A stretch of 64,000 bases of DNA, taken from IMG/VR virus record IMGVR_UViG_3300023174_000112, positions 1 through 64,000 of that record; one strand, given 5' to 3'. The notes under the pieces are model-generated. The model was given only the letters and a program-made list of their open reading frames with translations. It was not told where the DNA came from and searched no databases. The DNA is from a virus. Numbering within the stretch: the stretch's first letter is position 1; the number at the start of each line of letters is the position of its first letter. Of this stretch, positions 35,146 to 44,092 are shown piece after piece. Made by a program: the position numbers and the translations under genes.

Positions 35146-38100
35146 ATGACAACAGTGGCAATTTCAGCCTTACCGGCAACAAATACAGTAGATGCAACCA
35201 CAGTTGCTCCAGTGGTTTACAATGGTTCAACATACAAAGCCACACTGACAACACTAGGTGCGTTTATCAATACCAATGCTGCCACAGTGTCAGCTAGTGG
35301 TAATATCACAGGTGGCAACTTAAATGCTGCTGGATTGAGCCTAAGCAGCAATGTTGTATCAGCACTCAATGTGACAGCAAATATTGCTGGCGGCAATGTA
35401 ACAACCCCTGGACTGATCAGTGCCACTGGCAACATCACAGGTGGCAACATTTTAGGTGGTGCCAACGTCAATGCTACTACACATACAGGTGCCACAGTTT
35501 CAGTAACTGGCAACATCACTGGTGGCAACTTAAATGCCGCTGGGTTGAGCCTGAGTTCAAACGTTGTGAGTGCATTGAATTCTACATCGAATATCACCAC
35601 TTCGGCCAACATCAGCGGCAGTTATTTCCTGGGCAATGGTAGTCAATTAACTGGTATTGACGCCACTAGCATACAAAACGGCACCAGCAACGTGCGTGTG
35701 CTAAGTTCAGGTGGCAATGTTTCAGTTGGTATTGGTGGAACATCAAATGTGGCAGTGTTTGCTACCACAGGTGAATATGTCACTGGTGAGATAAGTGCAA
35801 GTGGTAATGTAACCGGTGGCAACTTGATCACATCAGCAGCCATTTCAGGTGCAAGTGTCAGTGCGTCAGGCAATGTCACAAGTGGCAATTTAAACGCCGC
35901 AGGGTTAAGTTTGTCAAGCAATGTTGTTTCCGCACTCAATGTTACAGCAAACATTGCTGGTGGCAATGTACGCGGCTCAAGTTTGACTGGTAACGTAATA
36001 TCAGTATCAGGCAATATCACTGGTGCCAATATCATTGGGATTATTGCAGCTGGTTCCAACGCAATCACCACAACTGGCAACATCACCGGTGGTAACTTGA
36101 TCACTGGTGCCGCGGTCAGTGCTGCTTCTGTGAGTGTCAGTGGCAATATCACTGGCGGCAATATAGATGTTGGCACAGGCAACATCACTGGTGGCAACAT
36201 CAGTCTCAGTGGCAACAGCATTCCTGCCAATTTATTAACTGGTGGTGTTGTCAGCGCCACAGGCAATGTCACTGGCGGCAACATCATTGGTACCACAGCA
36301 GTTGTGGTGCCCACAGTTCGCAATACCGCTGCACTCACAATCAGCACCAGTGCAGGCAATTTGAATTTGAGCCCAACTGGCAATATTGTGGTCAACAGCA
36401 AGTACATCAATGGTGTCACAGATCCTGTGCAAGATCAAGACGTTGCTACTAAAAAATATGTTGATAATTTTGCCACAACTGGCATTGCATATCACACTCC
36501 AGTGGCAGCAGCCACCACTACAACAATGGCCGCTGCTACAGGTGGTACAATCTCATACACTCAACCTAATGGTGCAGGCAATGGCGTTGGTGCATTGTTG
36601 ACCACAACTGGTGCATTCAACTTGATTGACACTGCTAATGTGCAGACTGTTGGAACACGTATCCTGGTCAAGAATGAAGCCAATGCTGTATACAACGGGG
36701 TGTATACCTGGGCCAATGCCACCAACATTGTTCGCGCCACTGATGCAGACGAATACGGACCAGACTCAATCATAGCGTTGAGTATAAATGATTATTTCTT
36801 TACCTCAGGCGGCAACGTCAATGCAGGTTCTGCTTTTGTGGTCAGCGAACCCTCGGGCACAATCACTTTTGGCACCAGCAACATCACATTCAGCACTTTT
36901 AGTACCAGCCAAGTGTACACAGCCAACACTTCAGCTGGTGTCAGCCTAAACGGCACAGTGATCAATGCCAAAGTTGATGGCACCACAACTGCATTTGACG
37001 GCGGCGGCAACATTGCCGTTAAAGCGTCGGCTGTATTGACCACTCCCAATATTGGTGCTGCCACAGGTACAAGTTTAAGCGTCACTGGCAACATCACAGG
37101 TGGCAACGTTAATGTAAGCAGAATTGTGAATGGCACCAGTGAACTTGCTATTGCTGCCAACGCCAACACCACAATCAAAGTAGGTGGCGATGTGGCAGCA
37201 GTATTCAGCGGATCACTGCTTGATTTGAGCCAATTGCCCGGCTACCGTATCAGCGCAACTGGCAATATTTCAGGCGCCAACTTGAACGTTGCATCCGGCG
37301 GCAAGGTTGGTGTGGGCACAGCCACTCCTGATGCAGCAGTTACGATTGTGGCCACTCCACAAACTGTGGTTTACCCAATAACTGGCAACAGTACTGCAGA
37401 GGGTACAGACTTGCACATTTCTGGTTCTAACAGTACAATCACCCGCATCACACAAGATGCATTTGGTACCTCAAATTATCCAGCATTCACTGGACGATCT
37501 TCCAGAGGCACAGCCGCCGCACCCACTCAATCACAACTCAATGACGTGTTGAATCAGTTCACTGCACGTGGTTTCAGCAATGGTACACTGCAATTTGGCA
37601 ATGCATCATCTGGACGATTGGACGTTGTTGCAGCTGAAGCCTTCACTGATACCAGCAGAGCTACCAAGTTGATAGTGTATACCACTCCAGTTGGTTCTAT
37701 TACACCAGTTGCCACTGCGCTGTTTGACAGCACAGGTGCATTCAGTGTAACAGGCAACATCACCGGTGGCAACGTAATTACCGGCGGAGCATTGAGTGCG
37801 GCATCATTGAGCCTAAGTGGTGCCAGTCAAGCAGCCAGTTACAGTGCAGGCACTGGCAACATCACTGGTGGCAACATTGTCAACGGAGGTGCCAACGGTG
37901 TAGGCAACATTGGTAATGCCACAACTTATTTCAACACAGTGTTTGCCAAAGCCACATCAGCACAATACGCTGACTTGGCAGAAAAATACACAGCTGACGC
38001 AGAATATGCATCAGGCACTGTGTTGAGTTTTGGCGGCGCCCAAGAAGTCACTGTAACGTTGATTGACGCAGATCATCGTGTGGCAGGTGTTGTGTCCACC

Positions 38101-38340
38101 AATCCTGCTACCATCATGAATGCAGGTCTAATTGGTGAACATGTGGCCACAGTGGCACTAACTGGTCGTGTACCATGTTCAGTAACAGGCACAGTGCGCA
38201 AAGGCGACAGCATGGTGTCAGCTGGCAATGGTGTTGCTAGAGCAGAAGCCAATCCTGCTGTAAGCACAGTGATTGGTAAAGCTCTTGCTGATTTTGACGG
38301 CGAGTCAGGCGTGATTGAAATTGTAGTTGGACGAGTCTAA
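35146..38340 (+). CDS. Tail-fibre protein 5 (1,064 aa)
   Basis: The N-terminus 'VAISALPATNTVDATTVAPVVYNGSTYKATLTTLGAF' is a separate attachment domain. It is followed by the shared 'VTGGNLNAAGLSLSSNVVSALN' repeats and one diverged copy of the fibre module ('KKYVDNFATTGIAYHTP ... RILVKNEANAVYNGVYTWANATNIV', residues about 420-640). The C-terminal 140 residues ('NTVFAKATSAQYADLAEKYTADAEYASGTVLSFGG' and onward) are a paralogue of the end of the 694-residue fibre. Residues 740-870 are unrelated and may be variable. An AGGA ribosome site precedes the ATG. It is the last fibre gene; a strong bidirectional terminator follows 13 bases after the stop. Confidence 0.82.
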   Translation: MTTVAISALPATNTVDATTVAPVVYNGSTYKATLTTLGAFINTNAATVSASGNITGGNLNAAGLSLSSNVVSALNVTANIAGGNVTTPGLISATGNITGGNILGGANVNATTHTGATVSVTGNITGGNLNAAGLSLSSNVVSALNSTSNITTSANISGSYFLGNGSQLTGIDATSIQNGTSNVRVLSSGGNVSVGIGGTSNVAVFATTGEYVTGEISASGNVTGGNLITSAAISGASVSASGNVTSGNLNAAGLSLSSNVVSALNVTANIAGGNVRGSSLTGNVISVSGNITGANIIGIIAAGSNAITTTGNITGGNLITGAAVSAASVSVSGNITGGNIDVGTGNITGGNISLSGNSIPANLLTGGVVSATGNVTGGNIIGTTAVVVPTVRNTAALTISTSAGNLNLSPTGNIVVNSKYINGVTDPVQDQDVATKKYVDNFATTGIAYHTPVAAATTTTMAAATGGTISYTQPNGAGNGVGALLTTTGAFNLIDTANVQTVGTRILVKNEANAVYNGVYTWANATNIVRATDADEYGPDSIIALSINDYFFTSGGNVNAGSAFVVSEPSGTITFGTSNITFSTFSTSQVYTANTSAGVSLNGTVINAKVDGTTTAFDGGGNIAVKASAVLTTPNIGAATGTSLSVTGNITGGNVNVSRIVNGTSELAIAANANTTIKVGGDVAAVFSGSLLDLSQLPGYRISATGNISGANLNVASGGKVGVGTATPDAAVTIVATPQTVVYPITGNSTAEGTDLHISGSNSTITRITQDAFGTSNYPAFTGRSSRGTAAAPTQSQLNDVLNQFTARGFSNGTLQFGNASSGRLDVVAAEAFTDTSRATKLIVYTTPVGSITPVATALFDSTGAFSVTGNITGGNVITGGALSAASLSLSGASQAASYSAGTGNITGGNIVNGGANGVGNIGNATTYFNTVFAKATSAQYADLAEKYTADAEYASGTVLSFGGAQEVTVTLIDADHRVAGVVSTNPATIMNAGLIGEHVATVALTGRVPCSVTGTVRKGDSMVSAGNGVARAEANPAVSTVIGKALADFDGESGVIEIVVGRV

Positions 38341-38353
38341 CTGCAACACCCAC

Positions 38354-38384
38354 AAAAAAACCCGCTTAGGCGGGTTTTTCTTTT
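38354..38384. terminator. Bidirectional rho-independent terminator closing the fibre block
   Basis: A7 - CCCGC - TTAG - GCGGG - T5CT5. The hairpin overlaps the stop codon of the opposing NUDIX gene at 38366-38368. Confidence 0.9.
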
Positions 38385-38785
38385 TCCAACAATGCAATTT
38401 TGTCTTGCACAGCTTCTATGTTCATGGTTGACCATAATCCTGGGTGCATTGGTCTAGGCCACTGCCCAGGATCAATCCAGGCATAGCCCAGGTGTTCGTA
38501 GTTCAACACCGGCACAAATTCGTCAGCTACTACACAAACCCAGGTATTGTATTCAAATTGTCCGTCGGCACTTGTGAATTTTTCCAAAGGAACCAGGCGT
38601 GTATACTCAGGAAAAAATCCCAGCTCTTCTATGCACTCACGTTCCATGGCACCCAGCAAGGTTTCTCCAGTTTCCACCTTGCCTCCGGGCAGTCCCCAAG
38701 CACCTGGGTGTCTGTCATCGTTGCGCAACAAATAAAGATACCTGCCGGTGGCACTGCTACGAAACCAAACTCCCACTGCTTTCAA
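38366..38785 (-). CDS. NUDIX hydrolase
   Basis: A full Nudix box, G-x5-E-x7-REUxEExGU, is present as 'GGKVETGETLLGAMERECIEELG', preceded by 'RHPGAWGLP'. The family splits nucleoside diphosphates linked to another group (oxidised dNTPs, NADH, RNA caps, nucleotide sugars); the substrate cannot be told here. An ATG at 38854 would overlap the gp15 gene by 73 bases and add 23 residues that do not look like the family. A TTG at 38785 overlaps the gp15 stop as TTGA and has GGAG eight bases upstream, so I prefer it (139 residues). It is co-directional with gp15 and gp14. Confidence 0.85.
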   Translation of the reverse strand: MKAVGVWFRSSATGRYLYLLRNDDRHPGAWGLPGGKVETGETLLGAMERECIEELGFFPEYTRLVPLEKFTSADGQFEYNTWVCVVADEFVPVLNYEHLGYAWIDPGQWPRPMHPGLWSTMNIEAVQDKIALLEKEKPA

Positions 38786-40182
38786 AGCACAATGCTCCAA
38801 GTTCCGCCATCGTATACCCCTTGATAGCTTTTGATCCACTGTGTTCCGGTCCACTCGTATTGTGTGCCAGTGTGTATGTTGGTAACATAATTTGCAGTGG
38901 ACTGATCACTGGACACAAACACCACACGCCAACGTGCGCCATCAAATTCAATGATGTCATTGGCCGATGCTACCAGTGGTTGTCCACCAGTACCAGCCCA
39001 GGCCGTGGGATTGGCTGGATTGGCATGATCGCCAGTGCCCTCAGTCAACAAATATCGTTGTCCCAACAGCGCACTGTCTAAGCCGTCACCAGGTCCACTC
39101 AACAGCGGATTGATAATGGCATCAATTGGTGCCAAGGTATTTTGTGGTGCAGTATCTGGGTCCACGTCAAAAATCACCAGTCGGTCATCATTGGGGTTGA
39201 TTACAATGGTGCCCACAATCACTGATCCGTCGGCTTGGTCTAAACGTATTTGACTGATGCCTGGACGATACACGCCATAAGCACTGATCAACGCAGGCCA
39301 CAACAAATTGCTGCCAGCCACAATTTGCGTGGGTACCAGGGTGTCTAAACTGCCGTCGGGCACTATGGTGGGTGCGTACAAACACTGTATTTGATTTTCA
39401 ATCACAACCAGTTTGTAGTTCCATGGAGTAACTAATAGTCGTGTGCCCAGCAACAAATCATTGTTGGTAATGGCATCATTCAAATCGCCTTGAGCATCGT
39501 ACATTGACGCAACAACACGTTCCACCACACCCAATTTCTTGACCTTGGCCGGTGGAGATAACCAAATTGGCATGCTAAATGTCAAAGTAGCAATATCAAT
39601 GGGATTTTCTGTGCCAATGGGCACAGTACGACTTGACCATACTGTTCTGTCCAGGTACATCACACTCAAACTGGTCCAGTCAATGTAGTTGTCTGTGCTT
39701 TGAATTTCCAAACTGGGATTGAACAGCGTCAAAATCTGTTCCAGTAACTGCAATTTCTGATTGGTGTTTGACGTCCATATGTCCACATTGACAGTGAGTT
39801 TGAATGGCACAGGCATGAGTCGTTCAACTGTGAATGCATTGCCTTGTGTGGTTTCGTAACTTTCAGTCACACTGTCATAAGTGCGTTGTCGTACATTGAT
39901 CTTGCTCACAAAGTATGGATCTTGTGTGCGACTTTGTTCGTAGTCCAGGCCGGTGATGTAAAAAGTTATCAACGGAGTTGATGGCAAACTGTTGCGACTG
40001 TTTTCTTGTATGATGGTTTGTGCGTTGCGAGTAGCGTCACCATAGCGCACAGGCACACGGATCAGCGCGGCATTGTTTACCCCGTCATTTTCGTTGCCGT
40101 ATTCAATTTGAAAACCTGAAAACACTCTTGTGATTTGCAACAAGAATCGGCGTATTTGGGCATCATAAAAAAATTGTTGCAT
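38782..40182 (-). CDS. 15: Tail sheath stabilisation / tail completion protein (T4 gp15-like)
   Basis: 466 residues. Residues 1-235 match the plan of T4 gp15 (272 residues): 'FFYDAQIRRFLLQITRVFSGFQIEYG', 'LIRVPVRYGD', 'MPVPFKLTVNVDIWTSNTNQKLQLLEQILTLFNP' and 'LTFSMPIWLSPPAKVKK'. Residues 240-466 are an extension not present in T4, ending in a small beta module ('NDIIEFDGARWRVVF ... GTQYEWTGTQWIK'). Known role: ring at the head-proximal end of the tail that stops sheath and tube polymerisation. It lies 3 bases downstream of the gp14-like gene. T4 has 13-14-15 in one direction; here 14 and 15 are on the minus strand, away from gp13. Confidence 0.88.
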   Translation of the reverse strand: MQQFFYDAQIRRFLLQITRVFSGFQIEYGNENDGVNNAALIRVPVRYGDATRNAQTIIQENSRNSLPSTPLITFYITGLDYEQSRTQDPYFVSKINVRQRTYDSVTESYETTQGNAFTVERLMPVPFKLTVNVDIWTSNTNQKLQLLEQILTLFNPSLEIQSTDNYIDWTSLSVMYLDRTVWSSRTVPIGTENPIDIATLTFSMPIWLSPPAKVKKLGVVERVVASMYDAQGDLNDAITNNDLLLGTRLLVTPWNYKLVVIENQIQCLYAPTIVPDGSLDTLVPTQIVAGSNLLWPALISAYGVYRPGISQIRLDQADGSVIVGTIVINPNDDRLVIFDVDPDTAPQNTLAPIDAIINPLLSGPGDGLDSALLGQRYLLTEGTGDHANPANPTAWAGTGGQPLVASANDIIEFDGARWRVVFVSSDQSTANYVTNIHTGTQYEWTGTQWIKSYQGVYDGGTWSIVL

Positions 40183-40185
40183 AAG

Positions 40186-41559
40186 TTAACTTGACTTTTG
40201 TCCTGGTTGTGTTAGCGGGAAAGGCTTGGGTGATTTACCACCATCTTGATTGCCGTTGTCAGCCTTGGGTCGCAGTATTTCGCTGAGACTCTGGCGACTG
40301 GGAATGTTGCCTTGATCAGTTGTGTTCACAGTGTATGTATTGTTTACAAAGGTACTGCGTAAAGTATTGTTGGTAGGCCCATTGTTGAGATTGGTACGCA
40401 CATTGTCCTCAATTTTGATCCATCTTGTGCCATCGTAACGGAACAGTCTATTTGGCATGTAATCCAATCGCAAAGCATAATCTCCAGCCACAGGGTTCAG
40501 TGGGAAACTCACACCTGGAGTGACTGGCAAGCCATTTGGTGCCTGACCATCCCCAGTGAGATAGCCCATGGTATAGCCTTCTCCACGCGGTGTCACATTC
40601 ATGCCACCTTGTGTTCCGTCCACAGTGTCGCCAGACTGGTTGGTCAATGACACAGGATTGGCTGGCTGTCCATCCAGTAGTGTGGGCACAATGTAGAACT
40701 TGGTAACATCATAACCTGACAGCGGAACGTCAGCATCTGCTTGAATCAGGATGGCATCATTGATTTGTGTGTCTTTATCGCGAGTGCCCTGGATGTCACT
40801 GATTGTGGCAGGAGTGTATGGCTTCCAAAATTCTGTGTTGTTGATATCTGTGTCAGCAGGAGTATTTTTCTGTGCTTGATAGTAGGTATCGCCATAGTTC
40901 ACAATAGTGCCAGCAGGATAAAAATTGCCCGGATCCCAGATGTTTTCTTGTACAAATGGCTTGTTGGTAATTTGTGCAAACTCTTGTTGATCTTTCATTG
41001 GTGTGCATTTTACACGCCACAAGTGAGGCAACCAAGTTACTGAAAATCCTTCACTTGCAAAGTCAGCATCTTGTATCACATAGTATCTAGGCAATGCTCT
41101 GGGGATGTCCTGATTCAGCGGATGATAGTCTTTCAAATTGGGAATCTCTATCACATCACCGTTCATGAGCTTGCGACCAAATGTGTCAATCATGGTGTTG
41201 TAGTGAAACGTCATGAATATGGTGTCGTTGTTCAAGAACAAGCCAAATTGTGTCAAGTCAAAGTCCACATCTTGTGTGTTGTACACACCGCGCATGACAT
41301 ACACATCTGGATCATAGATCCTGTCACGGTTTTCTAGCAACAGCAAGTCTTGAATGTTCAGCACATCTACATCTGCGTAGGTAGGTTGTGTGGCATCAAA
41401 GTTTCCTGAGAATGCAGAATCCTCGCCTCCAGCTTGTGGTCCCATGTAGCGATGGATGTAAATATCAAGGCCACCAACAGTGTACATTTCACGTATGGTG
41501 CGGTCCAGGAATTGGTAATCTCTGGTGCGATTTGGGCGGTATAGGGATAAGCGTGGCAT
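40186..41559 (-). CDS. 14: Neck protein (T4 gp14-like)
   Basis: 457 residues from the ATG at 41559 (MPRLSLYRP). Conserved neck segments are 'DRIYDPDVYVMRGVYN', 'DTFGRKLMNGDVIEIPNLKDYHPLN' and 'VTWLPHLWRVKC', matching T4 gp14 (256 residues), with an additional C-terminal half rich in Asn, Gly and Thr. Known role: with gp13 it forms the neck joining head to tail. An upstream in-frame ATG at 41592 exists, but a perfect TATAAATA lies between the two, four bases before 41559, so the later start is preferred. The next gene, gp15, follows after 3 bases. Confidence 0.88.
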   Translation of the reverse strand: MPRLSLYRPNRTRDYQFLDRTIREMYTVGGLDIYIHRYMGPQAGGEDSAFSGNFDATQPTYADVDVLNIQDLLLLENRDRIYDPDVYVMRGVYNTQDVDFDLTQFGLFLNNDTIFMTFHYNTMIDTFGRKLMNGDVIEIPNLKDYHPLNQDIPRALPRYYVIQDADFASEGFSVTWLPHLWRVKCTPMKDQQEFAQITNKPFVQENIWDPGNFYPAGTIVNYGDTYYQAQKNTPADTDINNTEFWKPYTPATISDIQGTRDKDTQINDAILIQADADVPLSGYDVTKFYIVPTLLDGQPANPVSLTNQSGDTVDGTQGGMNVTPRGEGYTMGYLTGDGQAPNGLPVTPGVSFPLNPVAGDYALRLDYMPNRLFRYDGTRWIKIEDNVRTNLNNGPTNNTLRSTFVNNTYTVNTTDQGNIPSRQSLSEILRPKADNGNQDGGKSPKPFPLTQPGQKSS

Positions 41560-41563
41560 TCTA

Positions 41564-41571
41564 TATTTATA
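41564..41571 (-). promoter_or_regulatory. Perfect T4-type late promoter (TATAAATA), leaderless type
   Basis: Minus strand, four bases (TAGA) before ATG 41559 of gp14. It is divergent from the sigma-70 promoter at 41598. Confidence 0.8.
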
Positions 41572-41597
41572 GTACTTTGGGTTTACCGTCAAGCGGG

Positions 41598-41626
41598 TTG
41601 ACCAATAATTCCCAAAATGCTATAAT
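41598..41626 (+). promoter_or_regulatory. Host-type sigma-70 promoter, near consensus
   Basis: TTGACC (41598-41603), 17-base spacer, TATAAT (41621-41626). Drives the 89-residue gene. Confidence 0.88.
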
Positions 41627-41653
41627 ACGGACTTAACAACAAAGGAGCCAACA

Positions 41654-41923
41654 ATGAGTGATTTAGTTACCGATTTGCACAGCGAGATGATCAACAGTGT
41701 AGCACCAAATTACAGTATCAATTATGAAGCAGAGGCTCTTGCTAGTTTTGAAGACTCAGGTTATGACTTGATGGAAGCACTTGAGACTCGTGCTACAGAC
41801 TTTATTGCAGAGACAACTGGGGCAGATGTGCGCGAGGACTTGGGTGGGCTCACAGTATTTTTCCGTGGTAATACTTTGGTTGCATTTTACGATTACGAGC
41901 GATTTAAAGGGCATGTGTTCTAA
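41654..41923 (+). CDS. Small protein of unknown function, early-type expression
   Basis: 89 residues, acidic, with no membrane segment or cysteine. The C-terminal part 'DVREDLGGLTVFFRGNTLVAFYDYERFKGHVF' is the most ordered-looking stretch. I do not recognise a family. It has a near-perfect sigma-70 promoter and AAGGAG seven bases before the ATG, unlike the late genes around it, so it is probably made early by host RNA polymerase. A GNRA-loop hairpin follows the stop. A host-takeover or regulatory role would fit the expression pattern but is not shown by the sequence. Confidence 0.75.
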   Translation: MSDLVTDLHSEMINSVAPNYSINYEAEALASFEDSGYDLMEALETRATDFIAETTGADVREDLGGLTVFFRGNTLVAFYDYERFKGHVF

Positions 41924-41924
41924 T

Positions 41925-41950
41925 ACCCTGAGCCCGAAAGGGCTTTGGGT
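41925..41950 (+). terminator. Hairpin with GAAA tetraloop between two early genes
   Basis: AGCCC-GAAA-GGGCT with an outer ACCC/GGGT pair. No T-run follows; it runs straight into the -35 box of the next promoter. It may end or stabilise the upstream transcript. Confidence 0.55.
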
Positions 41951-41978
41951 TGACCAATAATTGCCATTCTGCTATAAT
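41950..41978 (+). promoter_or_regulatory. Host-type sigma-70 promoter, near consensus, twin of 41598
   Basis: TTGACC (41950-41955), 17-base spacer, TATAAT (41973-41978). The first 13 bases TTGACCAATAATT are identical to the promoter at 41598. Confidence 0.88.
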
Positions 41979-42001
41979 TACATATAATTTAAGGAGCCCT
42001 G

Positions 42002-43135
42002 ATGAACGCAACACGAGCCGCTGTCAAGCCATTGAACCCTCGCAGTCCTGATACCAAGTACACAGGGCTGGAGCCCACATGGCGTGTGCAACCCACAGAT
42101 GACCGCACCAGTCAAATGAGTTCGGCATTTTCGTGGTACAATTACTTCTACGGCAAAAAAGATGCACGTGAAATGCTGGTAGCATATTTAGAAAGCCATG
42201 GACGCCGAGCAGATGTTCGTGCATTAAAAGGAGTGCCAGATCACGCTATACGACTGACCACTGCATGGTTGTGCCGTATGAGCATGGTGGGATTGGAACT
42301 AACAGACACTGAGACAGTGCGATTGGAAGGCTACATTCAGGAAATACTAAAATCACGTGAACCCGAAGTGGTACAACAAGAAGTGGTAGCAGTGGCCAAA
42401 CCCAACATTCAAGACCGGTTGCGAGAAAAGGTATCGGAATGTGCCGGAGAGCTGGATGGCATGTTTGATGAGTTTGTTGTTGCTGGCGCTAAAATGTCAG
42501 CAGACTACAAACCAATCACAGTTATCCGTGGACTGAATGTAGCACCGCAGATGATTTCGGACATTGCAAATATTTGGAAAGCCAAATTGTCAGAGTTTGA
42601 AACTGTGATTGAGGGCAAAGATGCACAGTTGGTAGAAGGCTACAGTCACCTCAGCAAAATCCAAATGCGTAATCTTGTGAAGTTCTGTGAAGCAGTGATC
42701 AATGACTGCGGCGCTTATGTGCAGATCAAGAAAGTTGAACGCAAGCCACGCAAGGTCAAGGCAGTGCCACCTGAGAAACGTGCCGCAAAATTCAAAGTGC
42801 TCATGGACTTTGCTGAGCTCAAACTCAAAGGCCTGCCAGCCGCAAGTCTTGTGGACAAAGCCGAAGCATGGTTGTACGATACCAAGAAGCGCAAGTTGAT
42901 ACATCTTGTTGCTGACAGCCACACACAGGCATTCACTGTGAAAAGCAACAGCATCATTGGTTTCAGCACCATAGAGACCATGCAGAAAACTGTGCGCAAA
43001 CCAGCAGATGTTGTCAAGGCTGTGCAAGCCGCAGGCAAGCCAGCGGCACGTAAGATCTACAAAGACCTTACCACAACAGAAACCCCGTTCAATGGACGCG
43101 GCACAGAGAATTTGATGGTGCTCAAAGCCTGGTAA
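42002..43135 (+). CDS. Conserved phage protein of unknown function (377 aa), early-type
   Basis: The N-terminal part contains 'QMSSAFSWYNYFYGKKDAREMLVAYLE', a motif I associate with uncharacterised proteins of aquatic T4-like phages. The middle is helical and charged; residues about 245-265 are strongly basic ('KKVERKPRKVKAVPPEKRAAKFK'). The C-terminus 'ARKIYKDLTTTETPFNGRGTENLMVLKAW' looks conserved. The basic stretch would suit nucleic acid binding, but this is inference. It is driven by its own sigma-70 promoter with AAGGAG six bases before ATG 42002, so early or middle expression is likely. Function unknown. Confidence 0.75.
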   Translation: MNATRAAVKPLNPRSPDTKYTGLEPTWRVQPTDDRTSQMSSAFSWYNYFYGKKDAREMLVAYLESHGRRADVRALKGVPDHAIRLTTAWLCRMSMVGLELTDTETVRLEGYIQEILKSREPEVVQQEVVAVAKPNIQDRLREKVSECAGELDGMFDEFVVAGAKMSADYKPITVIRGLNVAPQMISDIANIWKAKLSEFETVIEGKDAQLVEGYSHLSKIQMRNLVKFCEAVINDCGAYVQIKKVERKPRKVKAVPPEKRAAKFKVLMDFAELKLKGLPAASLVDKAEAWLYDTKKRKLIHLVADSHTQAFTVKSNSIIGFSTIETMQKTVRKPADVVKAVQAAGKPAARKIYKDLTTTETPFNGRGTENLMVLKAW

Positions 43136-43142
43136 GTAGTAC

Positions 43143-44087
43143 ATGCTCGAAAACACTAGATATTTGCTGGACAAGGTCGAATTTTACATCACGAATGTTT
43201 GCAACTTAAATTGTGATCAGTGCAACCGATTCAATGATTATAAATTTACCGGATGGCAACGTTGGAGTGACTATGAGGCCATTCATCAACGTTGGGCTAA
43301 ATTGATTGACATCAAGCACCTGGTTATCCTTGGTGGCGAGCCGTTGCTCAATCCTTCTATAAATGAATGGATAACAGGATTAGGCAACATATGGAAAAGG
43401 CCGATACAGATCTTAACCAACGGAACACGATTAAATCAAACACCGGGACTTTATGAAACATTGCTGTCCTGGGATCCAGACCCCACACACCTAAAGCATT
43501 GGATTGGTATCAGTGTTCACAATATGGCAGACATGGATTTTTATGTACAAGAAGCCAAAAAATTTCTTCACGGAGATATACAAACTTCAACAGATAAAGC
43601 AACCATATATGGAGCTGATTTGGCACTAGTGGACGAGAACGGCGTTCGAGTACATTTTTGGATACAAGACAATTTTTACAATGCCGCAGTTACCAACAAT
43701 AACAACGGCGAGTTAACATTGTTCAACAACGATCCAGAACTGGCACACCGACACTGTGGATTTGTACAATGGAAAAACTATCATTTTATACGTGGTACTT
43801 TGAACAAGTGCGGTCCTGCCCCATTGTTTCCTGAGTTTGATCAACAACATCCACTGGCCATCAGCTCAGCTGATCGTGAACTGATCAATGCATATCGGCC
43901 CTACATCATAGATCAAGTGGAACAGCAAGGCACTGATATTCTAAAGACAATTGACGACATGCTGCCTCAATGCAAATTTTGCCCAGTGCCTGCAGATATG
44001 AAATATCGACAAATTCATGCTACACTGAAAAATAAAACAATTCCTATATCGCAAATCAAAGCAAAAGAACTGCAGGAATTGCAATAA
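43143..44087 (+). CDS. Radical SAM protein 1, with C-terminal cysteine-rich (SPASM/twitch-like) region
   Basis: 314 residues. The radical SAM cluster motif is 'CNLNCDQC' (Cys20, Cys24, Cys27), followed by 'LVILGGEPLLNP', the usual SAM-binding GGE motif. Further cysteines near the C-terminus ('HRHCGFVQW', 'NKCGPAP', 'PQCKFCPV') suggest a second iron-sulfur cluster, as in SPASM or twitch enzymes that often modify peptides. The substrate is unknown. It lies 7 bases after the 377-residue gene, probably on the same transcript, and its stop codon is inside the late promoter of gp13. The gene looks more AT-rich than the structural genes, which suggests separate acquisition. Confidence 0.82.
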   Translation: MLENTRYLLDKVEFYITNVCNLNCDQCNRFNDYKFTGWQRWSDYEAIHQRWAKLIDIKHLVILGGEPLLNPSINEWITGLGNIWKRPIQILTNGTRLNQTPGLYETLLSWDPDPTHLKHWIGISVHNMADMDFYVQEAKKFLHGDIQTSTDKATIYGADLALVDENGVRVHFWIQDNFYNAAVTNNNNGELTLFNNDPELAHRHCGFVQWKNYHFIRGTLNKCGPAPLFPEFDQQHPLAISSADRELINAYRPYIIDQVEQQGTDILKTIDDMLPQCKFCPVPADMKYRQIHATLKNKTIPISQIKAKELQELQ

Positions 44088-44090
44088 ATA
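44083..44090 (+). promoter_or_regulatory. T4-type late promoter (AATAAATA) before gp13
   Basis: Contains the stop codon of the radical SAM gene (44085-44087). The expected RNA start is about 44096. Confidence 0.65.
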
Positions 44091-44092
44091 CA

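Noticed and set aside
11765-36400. Regularly spaced short DNA repeats that could be mistaken for a CRISPR array.
   Set aside because: The repeats are in frame, diverged, lack unique spacers and encode fibre beta repeats. No cas genes are present.
19487-38340. A diversity-generating retroelement (fibre N-domain is Mtd-like).
   Set aside because: No reverse transcriptase gene, no template repeat and no adenine-focused variable copy were seen in the window.
38786-38854. ATG at 38854 as NUDIX start.
   Set aside because: Overlaps the gp15 gene by 73 bases and adds non-family residues; TTG 38785 with GGAG and a TTGA overlap is a better start.
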